This document shows, in pieces, positions 1 through 8,291 of a stretch of DNA of 54,903 nt. The stretch is from Deltaproteobacteria bacterium. GTDB lineage: Bacteria > Myxococcota_A > UBA796 > SXON01. The stretch spans positions 1 through 54,903 of the forward strand of contig CANKOI010000017.1 of NCBI GenBank assembly GCA_947484175.1, read 5' to 3'. Position 1 is the first letter of the stretch. Each line of letters starts with the position of its first letter. The notes beneath the pieces are model-generated. The model saw only the letters and a program-made list of their open reading frames with translations. It made no database searches and had not been told where the DNA came from. The position numbers and the translations under genes were made by a program.

Positions 1-1011
1 ACGGTCGCCGAGCGGCTGCAGGCCGCAGGCTGGCGAACGGTGGCCGTCACCGGAAACCGAGCGTTCCTGCACCCGTCGTTCGGGCTCTCGCAGGGCTTCG
101 ACGCCTGGGTGAACGAAGCGCCCGAGCGCGACACCCGGGGGGTGGGCTACACGCCCGCCGACCGCATCCGGCCGATGGCGGAGGCCGTGCTCGCGCAGGC
201 CGACGAGCACCCGCTGTTCTTGTTCGTGAACTTCATGGACGCGCACACCCCCTACGTGCCGCGCCGGGGATTTGTACGCTCGCCGGAGCTGCTGCGGCCC
301 GCGTCGCTGCCGGGCAACGGCGGCGGCTTCCGACGCGCCTCAGCCAAGCTCTTGCAGGGCGGAAGGCTCGACCCGGACGTGCAGGCTTCGTGGTCGGAGG
401 CCTACGACGCCGAGCTTCGTTTTCTCGACCTCGAGCTGGGCCTGCTGCTCCAGCAGGTGAAGGCCCCCCACGTGTACATCCTCGCCGACCATGGCGAATA
501 CCTTGGTGAACACTCGCTCGTGGAGCACGCCAAAGACGTCTACGAGCCCGTGCTCCACGTGCCCTTCCTCGCACGGGCCCCCGACCTTGCGCCTGGCCGC
601 GACGCCTCGCTGGTGCAGACGCACGACCTCGCGTGGATGGTGCTGTCGGCGGCGGGCCTTCCCCACGACGACATCGAGCGCCCGGACGACCTCGCCGTGT
701 CGGAGCTCACGCTCACGCTCAAGAAGGACCTTGGCGCCCGGGCGTACGGGGCACGATTCAACCGCACCCGCCGCGCTTTCCGCGTTGGCGCCCACAAGCT
801 CATCCTCGGCACCGACGGCTCCCGCGAGTCCTTCGACTTGGCCGCCGATCCTGCGGAGACCCACCCGTTCGCCGCGCTCCCGCCCATTTTCGACGGGCTG
901 GCCGCTGCGTGGCTGGCCGCACACCCTGAGCAACCGGTGGTGGGGCTCGGGGAGGGGAGCGGGGTCGGCCCCGACGAGGAGGCGCTCCGGGCGCTGGGGT
1001 ATGTGGAGTAG
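1..1011 (+). CDS. Sulfatase/alkaline-phosphatase superfamily hydrolase, 5' end outside window
   Basis: The reading frame is open from base 1, so the N-terminus, including any CxPSR/formylglycine site, lies upstream; 336 residues are visible. Sulfatase-fold hallmarks are an NFMDAHTPYVP segment at visible residues 77-87 and ADHGEYLGEH at 162-171, whose Asp-His pair normally binds the active-site metal. The C-terminus ends in ALRALGYVE, as many bacterial sulfatases do. The likely role is hydrolysis or transfer of sulfate or phosphate esters, possibly on envelope polymers. Without the nucleophile region I cannot tell sulfatase from phosphodiesterase or phosphoethanolamine transferase. Confidence 0.85.
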   Translation, partial: TVAERLQAAGWRTVAVTGNRAFLHPSFGLSQGFDAWVNEAPERDTRGVGYTPADRIRPMAEAVLAQADEHPLFLFVNFMDAHTPYVPRRGFVRSPELLRPASLPGNGGGFRRASAKLLQGGRLDPDVQASWSEAYDAELRFLDLELGLLLQQVKAPHVYILADHGEYLGEHSLVEHAKDVYEPVLHVPFLARAPDLAPGRDASLVQTHDLAWMVLSAAGLPHDDIERPDDLAVSELTLTLKKDLGARAYGARFNRTRRAFRVGAHKLILGTDGSRESFDLAADPAETHPFAALPPIFDGLAAAWLAAHPEQPVVGLGEGSGVGPDEEALRALGYVE

Positions 1012-1023
1012 CGCGACTCGCGG

Positions 1024-1029
1024 TACAAT
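1024..1029 (+). promoter_or_regulatory. -10-like hexamer TACAAT, leaderless promoter candidate
   Basis: TACAAT is followed by six bases and then the ATG at 1036. A start site 7 nt after the hexamer would fall on the A of the ATG. No Shine-Dalgarno or clear -35 is seen. Confidence 0.5.
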
Positions 1030-1035
1030 CCCCCA

Positions 1036-1632
1036 ATGATCCTCCTCCTCCTCGCCTGCGGCTCGGGCTCCGCGCCGCCTCCTTCCGCCGCCGACGTGAT
1101 GTGGGAGGCCCGCCCGGTGGCCGACGTGCTTGCCGGCCACGCCCACCGGCTCGAAACGCTGGAGTCCGCGCGCCCCCCCGACATCGACGCCGCCACGGTC
1201 GCCGCGCTCGACGAGCGCCTCAGTCGCGTGGAGCAGCTCCTCCTCAAAGGCGAGGCCGAGGCCCTCGACGCAGCCCGCCCCACAGCGGGCTTCCCCACCG
1301 GCCCCGGCACCGCGACAGCCGTGGTCAGCATCGAAGCCCGCATCACGCGGCTCGAAGACAAGGTGTTCTCCTCCGACATGGGCGATCCCGGTTCGGGACT
1401 CTTCGAAGTACCGAAGGGGCCTGGCAAGGGCGGAAAGGGTGGGAAAGGCGGGAAGGGGCCGGGGGGAGGCTCCCCGGGTGGCAGTGGCAACGGCCCGGCT
1501 GGCGAGGACCCGGGCGGCGGCCCCGCGGGCGGCGGCGGGAGCGGCGGCGGGAGCGGCGGCGGTGGTGGCGGCAACGGACCTCCTGGCCCTCCGCCTTCCG
1601 GCGGCGGCCCCGCTGGCGCGCCCCCGGGTTAG
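1036..1632 (+). CDS. Small lipoprotein with coiled coil and Gly/Pro-rich tail
   Basis: 198 residues. A very short signal (MILLLLACGSG) ends in a lipobox with Cys8, so the mature protein is probably a lipoprotein. Residues about 35-65 and 95-110 have spaced Leu/Ile and charged residues consistent with short coiled coils (HAHRLETLES, DERLSRVEQLLLKGE). The last 60 or so residues are almost only Gly, Pro, Ser and Lys and look disordered. No family is recognised. It sits 24 nt after the sulfatase-like gene but has its own -10-like box directly before the ATG. Confidence 0.7.
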   Translation: MILLLLACGSGSAPPPSAADVMWEARPVADVLAGHAHRLETLESARPPDIDAATVAALDERLSRVEQLLLKGEAEALDAARPTAGFPTGPGTATAVVSIEARITRLEDKVFSSDMGDPGSGLFEVPKGPGKGGKGGKGGKGPGGGSPGGSGNGPAGEDPGGGPAGGGGSGGGSGGGGGGNGPPGPPPSGGGPAGAPPG

Positions 1633-1641
1633 CTCGCGCGA

Positions 1642-2178
1642 ATGGTCCCGCTCCCCACGCTCACTGACGATCTGCCCGCCTTCCGCGCCGCGCTCGCCGC
1701 CCTCTCGCCCGACGAGCAGGCCAACTTCATGCACGGCCTCGCCAAACGCGAGCAGAAGAAGCTCTGGGAGTGTGGCGAGCCGCTCACGCTCGCCGAGCTG
1801 GTCGGCGCGGAGGGCGCGATCGTGCGCCACGAAGGCCAGAACGACCTCCTGCCGGGGTTCGACCGGTTCGAGAAGCACCTTGTGGCCCGCGATGGGGCGG
1901 TGCAGGGCATCAACGTGCAGAAATTTTCGTGGCTCGTGGGCCCGGGGCACTTCACGGTGCGCGAGGAGGGGGAGGAAGTGTGGTTCGACTACACCGTGGT
2001 CGCGGGGAGCGTGCCGGAGGGATGGCCCGCGCTCGTCCCGAACGAGCAGGGGCTCTCACGCTTGGTGTACGGCCACATGATCGACCGTGTGCGCCGCGTG
2101 GTGCCCGGCATGGTCGTGGGCAAGGTGTTCCGCCGGGGCCTGCCCGAAGAACACTACTTCATGCTCTTGCGGCGCTGA
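1642..2178 (+). CDS. Conserved-looking soluble protein of unknown function
   Basis: 178 residues with no signal peptide or membrane segment. The first 45 residues look helical and charged (SPDEQANFMHGLAKREQKK). The rest is mixed alpha/beta with a WFDYTVVAG strand and a basic helix near residues 148-160. It lies 9 nt after the lipoprotein stop and is probably co-transcribed. Its last 20 bp overlap the convergent glycosyltransferase gene. I do not recognise the family. Confidence 0.65.
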   Translation: MVPLPTLTDDLPAFRAALAALSPDEQANFMHGLAKREQKKLWECGEPLTLAELVGAEGAIVRHEGQNDLLPGFDRFEKHLVARDGAVQGINVQKFSWLVGPGHFTVREEGEEVWFDYTVVAGSVPEGWPALVPNEQGLSRLVYGHMIDRVRRVVPGMVVGKVFRRGLPEEHYFMLLRR

Positions 2179-2836
2179 ACCGCTCTTCGGCGCAGAGCTG
2201 AATCATCCGGAGCGCGAACCAGGCGCTCCGAGGGTGATCGTGCATCGAGCGCCCCCCAAGGCGAGGGCGCATGGCCACCGGCACCTCCTGGACACGCCAG
2301 CCCGATCGTACCGCCCGCACCAGCACGTTCGCGTCGGCCACGTCTGGTGGATAATCGGCTGCAAACGCGGCCAGAACGGCCGGGCGCATCGCACGCAGGC
2401 CGCTTGTCACGTCGGTGAGGGGTTGGCCCACCAGCATGCTGGCCCACGCGGCGAAGGCGCTGTTCGCCAAGCGGCGGTGCGCGGCCACGGGGTACCCGGG
2501 GCCGTCGAGGAATCGACTTCCCACGACGAGGTCGGCGCCGGCGAGCGCAGCGAGCAGGCGCGGCAGGGCGGCGGGGGGGTGCTGCCCGTCGGCGTCGAGG
2601 GTGGCGCACCAGGGGGCGCCCTTCGCGTGCGCGTAGGCGAAGCCGACGCGCTGAGCGAGGGCGTACCCTTCGGCGGAGCGAAGCACGGTGGCGCCGGCGC
2701 GGCGGGCCTGCAGCGCGGTGTCGTCCACCGAGCCGTTCTCGACCACCACCACCTCCACGCCCGGCAACACCCGGCGCACCTCGGCCACGACCAAGCCCAC
2801 CCGTGGGCCTTCGTTGCGCGCGGGAAGGATCACCAT
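2159..2836 (-). CDS. Family 2 glycosyltransferase (polyprenyl-phosphate sugar transferase type)
   Basis: 225 residues. The N-terminal MVILPARNEG segment is the GT2 nucleotide-sugar strand, VVENGSVDDT follows at about 34-43, and TLDADGQH near residue 80 carries the DxD metal-binding motif. GSRFLDGPGYP and the later helices match dolichol-phosphate-mannose synthase-like enzymes that move sugar from a nucleotide sugar to a lipid carrier at the membrane. There are no C-terminal transmembrane helices, so it is the short soluble type. Its ATG follows a TATACT box by exactly six bases, suggesting a leaderless message. Confidence 0.85.
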   Translation of the reverse strand: MVILPARNEGPRVGLVVAEVRRVLPGVEVVVVENGSVDDTALQARRAGATVLRSAEGYALAQRVGFAYAHAKGAPWCATLDADGQHPPAALPRLLAALAGADLVVGSRFLDGPGYPVAAHRRLANSAFAAWASMLVGQPLTDVTSGLRAMRPAVLAAFAADYPPDVADANVLVRAVRSGWRVQEVPVAMRPRLGGRSMHDHPRSAWFALRMIQLCAEERFSAARA

Positions 2837-2842
2837 GCCGGA

Positions 2843-2848
2843 AGTATA
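2843..2848 (-). promoter_or_regulatory. -10 hexamer TATACT, leaderless promoter candidate
   Basis: On the minus strand GCTATACT is followed by TCCGGC and then the ATG ending at 2836. This is the best consensus match among the start-proximal hexamers and predicts transcription starting at the A of the ATG. Confidence 0.55.
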
Positions 2849-2864
2849 GCGCCCGAAGCCCTAC

Positions 2865-3173
2865 TCAGGCGCCGCCGACGAGCTTCTGCAGCTCCCCCGA
2901 CTCGTACATCTCCATCATGATGTCCGAACCGCCCACAAACTCGCCCTTCACAAAAAGTTGGGGAATGGTGGGCCAGCTGCTGTAGGCCTTCACGGCCTCA
3001 CGCACTTCGGGGTCGGCCAGCACGTTCACGTGGGCGAACTTCACGCCGCACTGCTGAAGAATGCCGGTGGCCCGGGCGGAGAAGCCGCACTGCGGGAACA
3101 TCGGGTTGCCCTTCATGAACAGCACGACCTCGTTGGCCTTCACGATCTCTTCAATTTTTTCGGTTGCGCTCAT
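2865..3173 (-). CDS. grxD: Monothiol glutaredoxin, CGFS type
   Basis: 102 residues, full length for single-domain Grx4. The monothiol active site CGFS is at 29-32, preceded by the glutathione-binding KGNP (21-24). WPTIPQLF (67-74) and GGSD (81-84) complete the glutathione site. CGFS glutaredoxins bind a bridging [2Fe-2S] cluster with glutathione and pass it on, typically in partnership with BolA. That fits the upstream gene exactly: the bolA stop and this ATG overlap as ATGA, implying translational coupling. Confidence 0.97.
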   Translation of the reverse strand: MSATEKIEEIVKANEVVLFMKGNPMFPQCGFSARATGILQQCGVKFAHVNVLADPEVREAVKAYSSWPTIPQLFVKGEFVGGSDIMMEMYESGELQKLVGGA

Positions 3174-3430
3174 CGGGGCTCCTTGCCGGCCTTTGCCCAG
3201 GCCTCGGGGGTGTAGGTCTTGAGGGCGAGGGCGTGAATTTCGCGCCCCATGCGGGGGCCCAGCGCGGCGTACACCGCCTGGTGCTGCTTGATGAGCGAGA
3301 TGCCGGCGAACGTGGGCGACATCACTTCGCCTTCAAAGTGCTCACCGTCCTGTGCTTCGTCGAGGATCACGGCGAGCGAGCCGGGCATCGACTCCTCGAT
3401 GAGGCGCTTGATCTCCGTTGCCTGGAACAT
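3170..3430 (-). CDS. bolA: BolA family protein
   Basis: 86 residues from the ATG at 3430. A longer open frame upstream is Arg-rich and not BolA-like, and an AGGGAGAG Shine-Dalgarno precedes this ATG. The family core is seen in HFEGEVMSPTFAG, LIKQHQAVYAAL and MGREIHALALKTYTPEAW, including the conserved C-terminal His66. BolA proteins form [2Fe-2S]-bridged heterodimers with CGFS glutaredoxins in iron homeostasis and cluster trafficking. The adjoining grxD overlaps by 4 nt. Confidence 0.95.
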   Translation of the reverse strand: MFQATEIKRLIEESMPGSLAVILDEAQDGEHFEGEVMSPTFAGISLIKQHQAVYAALGPRMGREIHALALKTYTPEAWAKAGKEPR

Positions 3431-3519
3431 ACGTCGTCTCTCCCTGCGGCCCCTACTTATCCGCCGCTGCCGCCGCCCGCGTGGGTCTCCGCGGCCAGCG
3501 TGGTCCGGCCTACCGAGGT

Positions 3520-3525
3520 TAGGCT
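3520..3525 (+). promoter_or_regulatory. -10-like hexamer TAGGCT before the acyltransferase gene
   Basis: TAGGCT ends 8 nt before the ATG at 3534, with no Shine-Dalgarno between. It closely resembles the TAGCCT box before the gene at 13644. Confidence 0.4.
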
Positions 3526-3533
3526 GCCGCGCG

Positions 3534-4286
3534 ATGCTCTCCGCGACCTTTGCCGCCTTCTGGGCCATCATGGGCATGTTCCAAGTGATCCTCTGGGGCG
3601 CGGTGGTCACGCCGTTGATCCTGCCGTTCGCGGTGATCCCGCGCGGTCGCCGCGAACGCTACACGATCCACGGAGCACGCCTTTTTGGCTGGCTCTGCAC
3701 CTATGTCACCTGCATGGGCCGACCGACCATCCTGGGCCGCGAGAAGCTGCCCAAGCAGGACGGCTATCTAGTGATCTGCAACCATCGAAGCTGGGAAGAC
3801 GTGGCCCTGCTCATGCTGTACACGCACAGTCAGGGCATCGCCAAGAAGGAGCTCGCCTACCTCCCGTTCTTCGGGCTGACCGGCTGGGTATCGGGCGTGA
3901 TCTACTTTGACCGATCGAACAAGGAGTCCCGGCAGCGGGTGGTCACCGAGGCCATGTCCATGTTGGCTTCGGGCGCGAACCTGCACGTTTTTCCGGAGGG
4001 CACCCGCACGCGCACCGGTCGCATCGCCGACAAGGTGCACCTACGGCTGGTGCAGGCCTGTTTCGAGCACGGAATCGAAGTCGTTCCGGCCTGCGTGTGG
4101 GGCACGGAGCGGGCAGTGCGCGCCGCTGGCGTACACGCCCTTCCGTTTCAGCGTTTCGGACTCGAGCTCGCCGATCCGCTCGACCGGGCCTCGTTCTCCG
4201 ACGCTACTGCCTACGCCGAGGCCAGCTGGGCGAGGGTGGTCGAGATGGCGCGGGCGCACGGGGCGGACGGGCCGTTCTTGGCGTGA
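3534..4286 (+). CDS. 1-acyl-sn-glycerol-3-phosphate acyltransferase-like protein (PlsC family)
   Basis: 250 residues. The acyltransferase motif NHRSWED (83-89) supplies the catalytic His84 and Asp89 (HX4D). FPEGTRTR (153-160) is the phosphate-binding motif. A hydrophobic stretch at about 8-35 anchors it in the inner membrane. The expected reaction is acylation of lysophosphatidic acid in phospholipid synthesis, but related enzymes acylate other lysolipids. The in-frame extension upstream lacks family similarity, so the ATG at 3534 is preferred. Confidence 0.9.
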   Translation: MLSATFAAFWAIMGMFQVILWGAVVTPLILPFAVIPRGRRERYTIHGARLFGWLCTYVTCMGRPTILGREKLPKQDGYLVICNHRSWEDVALLMLYTHSQGIAKKELAYLPFFGLTGWVSGVIYFDRSNKESRQRVVTEAMSMLASGANLHVFPEGTRTRTGRIADKVHLRLVQACFEHGIEVVPACVWGTERAVRAAGVHALPFQRFGLELADPLDRASFSDATAYAEASWARVVEMARAHGADGPFLA

Positions 4287-4364
4287 GCATGTGCGAGTTG
4301 GGCAATCCGCGTCTGCCCAGCAACGGTGGGGCGAGGGGCGCCGCTGCGGATTGCGCCGCCGCTC

Positions 4365-5207
4365 CTACCCCCGCAGCTCTTCGCGCACCGCAGCAATCCG
4401 GGCACGGATCCACCGCTCGGGCCCCGACTCGAACCCGGCGTCGTGGCCGTTGGGGAAAGTGGCGCTGCGTGAGGCGTTGATCAGCGCTCCGAGCCCATCC
4501 GGCCGGAGCATGCGGCGCGCGTCGGCCGCGGACCCCCCTTGGGCGCCAAAACCCGGCACGAGGAACCAGGTGTGCGGCATCGACGCTCGCAGCGCGGCGC
4601 CCTCGTCGGGGTGTGTGGCGCCCACGACCGCGCCTACGGGTCCGTACTCCCCCCGCGCTGCATTCGTGTTGTCGATCCACGCCGCGAGGTCGCGCACCAC
4701 GGGCGCCTGCCACCGCCCGCTCCCTTCGTTACTCGTTCGGAGGAGCACGAAGAGGCCGCGCTCGTGGGCCTCCGCGACGGTGAGGAACGGTGCCAACGAG
4801 TCGGGCCCGAGAAAGGGCGACACCGTGAGGGCATCGCACGGGAAGGGGGCGTCGGGGCTCAGTGTGGCGGCCGCGTAGGCGGCGGCTGTGGTGCCGATGT
4901 CGCCGCGTTTGGCATCGCCGATCACCAGCAGGCCGGCCTGGCGCGCAGCGGCGCAGACGTCGGCGAGCGCTTGCATCCCCGCGGGCCCGAGCGCCTCGAA
5001 GAACGCGAACTGGGGTTTTACGGCGGGCACCTGTCCCGCGGCGGCGCCCACCACCGCGAGGCCGAACGCCCGTGCCAGCGCCGCTACCGCCGTGCGGTCG
5101 TCGCCGGCGCGCCGGCCTGGCAGTCGGTCCGGCCACGGGTCGATCCCCACCACGAGTGGGGTGCCTGTCTGGTGCACGGCACGGGCAAGGCGATCGGCGA
5201 AGGACAT
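4365..5207 (-). CDS. pyrF: Orotidine 5'-phosphate decarboxylase
   Basis: 280 residues from the ATG at 5207. DAKRGDIGTT at 98-107 is the catalytic signature of the longer (type 2) decarboxylase family, with Lys100 and the two Asp residues driving decarboxylation of OMP to UMP. VGIDPWPDRLP at about 20-30 and a PGFGAQGG phosphate-binding loop near residue 215 agree. The gene is monocistronic and convergent with the acyltransferase. The longer open frame upstream is Arg-rich and unlikely to be translated; a TACCCT box precedes this ATG. Confidence 0.96.
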   Translation of the reverse strand: MSFADRLARAVHQTGTPLVVGIDPWPDRLPGRRAGDDRTAVAALARAFGLAVVGAAAGQVPAVKPQFAFFEALGPAGMQALADVCAAARQAGLLVIGDAKRGDIGTTAAAYAAATLSPDAPFPCDALTVSPFLGPDSLAPFLTVAEAHERGLFVLLRTSNEGSGRWQAPVVRDLAAWIDNTNAARGEYGPVGAVVGATHPDEGAALRASMPHTWFLVPGFGAQGGSAADARRMLRPDGLGALINASRSATFPNGHDAGFESGPERWIRARIAAVREELRG

Positions 5208-5514
5208 CGCGGGGGAGGGTAGCCTGTCGGCCGCCCTTTGCTCACCCCTGCGGCGACCGATCGCGCTCGTCTTCCGTCCCGCCCGTCTCTCCTCCTCCTC
5301 CCGGCGGCGGCGCAGGCCACCCGTAGGCATCGTTCGTGACGCGGGTGACCTGGAAGATCGCCCCGAAGATTCGGTTGTCGATCGCACGGAGGATGCTCCG
5401 GGGGAGGTGACTGGCCAGCTTGCGGCCCCCTGCTACGACGACCGCTGCGATCCGGTGGGCCACGGTCATCTGCATGCCGAGAGCATGCGTGGAGCTAACC
5501 GGATACCGAGGGCC
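5208..5514. other. 307-bp divergent intergenic region
   Basis: Lies between the starts of pyrF and the lipoprotein at 5515. Apart from the TACCCT box for pyrF and a GCATGC inverted repeat near 5472-5488, I see no gene, tRNA or obvious operator. Its open frames have no recognisable protein content. Confidence 0.5.
5216..5221 (-). promoter_or_regulatory. -10-like hexamer TACCCT before pyrF
   Basis: On the minus strand TACCCT is followed by eight bases and then the pyrF ATG. No Shine-Dalgarno is present. Confidence 0.35.
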
Positions 5515-6039
5515 ATGGTTCGAACCCTCGCGGCTGGGCTGTTTCTCGTGGTGGGCTGCGAGAGCACCGCGGAAGAGGCCGACGGTTTTTTGGGCGGCGA
5601 GTTCGAGGCCACCATGATTTCGGTGAGCGACAACTGTGGGGACGGCTCGTTTGACACGCTCTTTCTTCCTGATGGCGAAGCGACCTCGTTTCCCACCCCC
5701 ATGGAGCTGCCAGGCGTTGCCGACCTCCCATGGACGCACACGATCACCTTCGCGCCTCCCTTCGGTGACACCCAGCTTCAGTTCGAGGAGGGGAAGCTCG
5801 GGGCCACCTCAATGCAAGCCTTGGACGGTGTGCTCGACACCGTGGAGCTCCAACCGGAGGTGTGGCCCGGCTGCTATGTGAACGCAACGGTCGACTTCTT
5901 CCTCCAGCTCGTCGACTCCAACGCAGCCACGGGCAGCGCCATTCTCAGCCTTGAGAGCTTCGATGAGGCGGGGTGCCCCGCCGAAGTCACGGTCGACCCC
6001 TGCGACGTGAAGCTCGACCTGCGGTGGCAGCGACTCTGA
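5515..6039 (+). CDS. Putative lipoprotein, unknown function
   Basis: 174 residues from the ATG at 5515 (MVRTLAAGLFLVVGCES); an in-frame ATG at 5485 would add ten residues. The signal peptide ends in a VVGC lipobox. The mature part is acidic and beta-rich, with cysteines at SDNCGDG, WPGCYVN, AGCPAE and DPCDVK that could form disulfides in the periplasm. Its end overlaps the proposed lptB start by 16 nt, so the two may be co-translated. No family is recognised; placement before lptB hints at an envelope role but does not prove one. Confidence 0.7.
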   Translation: MVRTLAAGLFLVVGCESTAEEADGFLGGEFEATMISVSDNCGDGSFDTLFLPDGEATSFPTPMELPGVADLPWTHTITFAPPFGDTQLQFEEGKLGATSMQALDGVLDTVELQPEVWPGCYVNATVDFFLQLVDSNAATGSAILSLESFDEAGCPAEVTVDPCDVKLDLRWQRL

Positions 6040-6746
6040 CACCCTCTCCGCCGCTCTCCGCCGCGGGTCTCCACAAGGCGTACGGGGGGCGGGAGGTGGT
6101 GAGCGGGGTGTCGTTCGTCGTGGCGGCCGGAGAGGTGGTCGGGCTCCTCGGCCCGAACGGGGCAGGCAAGAGCACCGTGTTCCGGCTGCTTGCGGGGGCT
6201 GAGATGCCCGATAGTGGCGAGGTGCGGCTGGCTGGTGACGTCGTGAATTCTCTGCCCCTGCACGCTCGCGCACGCCGGGGTCTCGGCTACCTCCCGCAGG
6301 AGGACAGCCTCTTCCGGGACCTCGATGTCCACGACAACGTGCTGCTCGCGCTGCAGTCGAGCGGCCGGCGCGGCTCGGTTGCGGAGGTGCTCGATCGGGT
6401 GGGAATCGCCTCGCTCCAGCGTAGGTCGGTGGGGGGGCTGAGCGGCGGCGAGCGACGCCGGCTGCAGATCGCGCGGCTCCTTGCGATTGAGCCGCTCGTC
6501 CTGCTGCTGGACGAACCGTTCGCCGGCATTGATCCCATCGCCATCTCCGGGCTGCGCTCGCTGATTCGCTCGCTCGCGGCCGGCGGGGTGGGGGTGCTGC
6601 TCACCGACCACGCCGTGCGCGAAACGCTGGCGACCTGCGACCGTGCGCTCCTGCTCGATGCGGGTGTGGTGCAGGTTTCGGGATCCCCGGCGGAGGTGGC
6701 CGCCGACGCCCACGCGCGCTCTCGGTATCTTGGCGCCGACTTCTAG
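6024..6746 (+). CDS. lptB: LPS export ABC transporter ATP-binding protein
   Basis: 240 residues from a GTG at 6024, matching the usual LptB length; the open frame begins further upstream inside the lipoprotein gene. Walker A GPNGAGKST is at 43-51, the signature LSGGE at 139-143, Walker B LLLDEP near 160-165 and the switch His at 196. LptB dimers power extraction of LPS from the inner membrane through LptFGC. Assignment rests on the GYLPQEDSLFRDL segment and on rpoN and hpf following directly, the classic lptB-rpoN-hpf order. The exact start is uncertain. Confidence 0.9.
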   Translation: MAATLTPSPPLSAAGLHKAYGGREVVSGVSFVVAAGEVVGLLGPNGAGKSTVFRLLAGAEMPDSGEVRLAGDVVNSLPLHARARRGLGYLPQEDSLFRDLDVHDNVLLALQSSGRRGSVAEVLDRVGIASLQRRSVGGLSGGERRRLQIARLLAIEPLVLLLDEPFAGIDPIAISGLRSLIRSLAAGGVGVLLTDHAVRETLATCDRALLLDAGVVQVSGSPAEVAADAHARSRYLGADF

Positions 6747-6767
6747 CGCGAGACATGCCGCCGACCC

Positions 6768-6797
6768 TTGCGTTGGATGCCTCGTTTCGGGTACGAT
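6768..6797 (+). promoter_or_regulatory. Possible sigma70-type promoter before rpoN
   Basis: TTGCGT (6768-6773), an 18-bp spacer and TACGAT (6792-6797) lie just before the rpoN ATG at 6810. The predicted leader is only about 6 nt, which would leave out most of the AAGGTGG Shine-Dalgarno, so the element may be fortuitous. Confidence 0.3.
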
Positions 6798-6809
6798 GAA
6801 GGTGGCAGC

Positions 6810-8279
6810 ATGGAATTCAAACAGAGCCTCCGACTACAGGCAAAGCTCCAGCAAACGCTGGCGATTACACCGCAGTTGCAGCAAGCCCTGAAGTTGCTCC
6901 AGCTCAACCACATCGAGCTGGCGGAGCAGATCCAAACGGAGCTGATGGAGAACCCCACTCTGGAGGAGGTTCCCGGAAGCGTTCAGGTAGAAGGGGCCAC
7001 CGAGGCAACCTTTGGGCAAACGAGCGAACGAAATGACACCGCCGAGCAAAACAACGGAGCGGGCACGCGCGAGGTGGACTGGAACCAGGTGATCGAGAAC
7101 ATGGGCGACCAAGGGTTCCGGTCCGAAGGCGGCGGTGGCAGCAGCGGGATGGACGAGCTGCCGCCCATCGAGACCAACCTCACCGAGATTGAGGGGCTCG
7201 GCGGGCACCTCGAGTGGCAGCTCCAGATGGTCTCCTGCACCGACCGGGAGCGCGCTGCCGCGCAGCGAATCATCCACAACCTCGATGAACGGGGATGGTT
7301 GCCCTTGGGCTTGGCGGACATTGTCGAGGCGCACAACTCCGCTGCGGAGCCCGGCGCAGAGATCGATCTCGAGGATGCCGAAGGAGCTCTGCTCGTGGTC
7401 CAGTCGCTCGATCCGCTGGGCTGCGGAGCGCGCGACCTCGTGGATTGCCTACTCATCCAGGCGCGCATCCACTTTCCGGAAGATCCCTTTCTCCCCGACA
7501 TCATTCGGCTCCACCTCCTCGACCTCGAGAAGCGCAACTACGCGGGCATCGCTCGCTCGATGGGCCTCGAGGACGAAGATGTCGTCGAGTACCACAAGAT
7601 GCTCAAGCAGCTGGAGCCTTGGCCGGGCCGCAACTACACGGGAAGCGAGCCGCAGTACATCTCGCCCGACGTGTACGTGTTCAAGGTAGGCGCGGCCTGG
7701 CAGGTGGCCCAAAACGAAGACGGTATGCCGAAGCTGCGCATCTCCCGCTACTACCAGAACGTGCTGCTGGGGAAGGACAGCACCCGCGTGGAGCGTGATT
7801 ACGTCAAGGAGCGGCTGTCGAGCGCCGACTTCCTCTTGAAATCGATCTGGCGTCGGCAAGACACCATCGGGAGGGTGATGAAGTCGATTCTTCGCCGCCA
7901 GGAGAACTTCTTCGAGCGCGGTCCCGACTTCCTCAAGCCGATGGTGCTTAAGGATGTCGCGGAGGAGGTGGGAGTGCACGAGAGCACCGTCTCTCGGGTG
8001 ACCAGCAACAAGTACGTGCAGTGCCCGCAGGGCCTGTACGAACTGAAGTACTTCTTCAACAACGGCGTGAATGCCGTTCACGGCGAGCAGGTGGCCGCCG
8101 AGGCCGTGAAGCGCAGGATCAAGAAGATCATCGCGGCGGAGGATGGCGCGGCCCCGCTCTCCGATGATCAGGTGGTGAGCTTGCTGAAGCGCGAGAACGT
8201 GGACATCGCGCGAAGGACCGTGGCCAAGTATCGAGAGGCGATGGGAATTTCCCCGTCGTCCAAACGTAGGACCGTCTGA
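6810..8279 (+). CDS. rpoN: RNA polymerase sigma-54 factor
   Basis: 489 residues. Region I is Gln/Leu-rich (LRLQAKLQQTLAITPQLQQA), as needed for inhibiting and responding to enhancer-binding ATPases. It is followed by an acidic linker, the core-binding domain and the DNA-binding domain. A helix-turn-helix lies around VAEEVGVHESTVSRVTSNK, and the RpoN box ARRTVAKYREAMGI starts at residue 467. The ATG at 6810 has an AAGGTGG ribosome site; an upstream in-frame ATG gives no homologous extension. Sigma-54 recognises -24/-12 promoters. Confidence 0.98.
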   Translation: MEFKQSLRLQAKLQQTLAITPQLQQALKLLQLNHIELAEQIQTELMENPTLEEVPGSVQVEGATEATFGQTSERNDTAEQNNGAGTREVDWNQVIENMGDQGFRSEGGGGSSGMDELPPIETNLTEIEGLGGHLEWQLQMVSCTDRERAAAQRIIHNLDERGWLPLGLADIVEAHNSAAEPGAEIDLEDAEGALLVVQSLDPLGCGARDLVDCLLIQARIHFPEDPFLPDIIRLHLLDLEKRNYAGIARSMGLEDEDVVEYHKMLKQLEPWPGRNYTGSEPQYISPDVYVFKVGAAWQVAQNEDGMPKLRISRYYQNVLLGKDSTRVERDYVKERLSSADFLLKSIWRRQDTIGRVMKSILRRQENFFERGPDFLKPMVLKDVAEEVGVHESTVSRVTSNKYVQCPQGLYELKYFFNNGVNAVHGEQVAAEAVKRRIKKIIAAEDGAAPLSDDQVVSLLKRENVDIARRTVAKYREAMGISPSSKRRTV

Positions 8280-8291
8280 CTGGAGGCAACC

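Noticed and set aside
5460..5540. tRNA-like GGTTCGAACCC near 5518
   Set aside because: The sequence mimics a T-loop, but the bases that should form the T-stem do not pair and no acceptor or anticodon arms can be drawn; it lies over a lipoprotein start codon.
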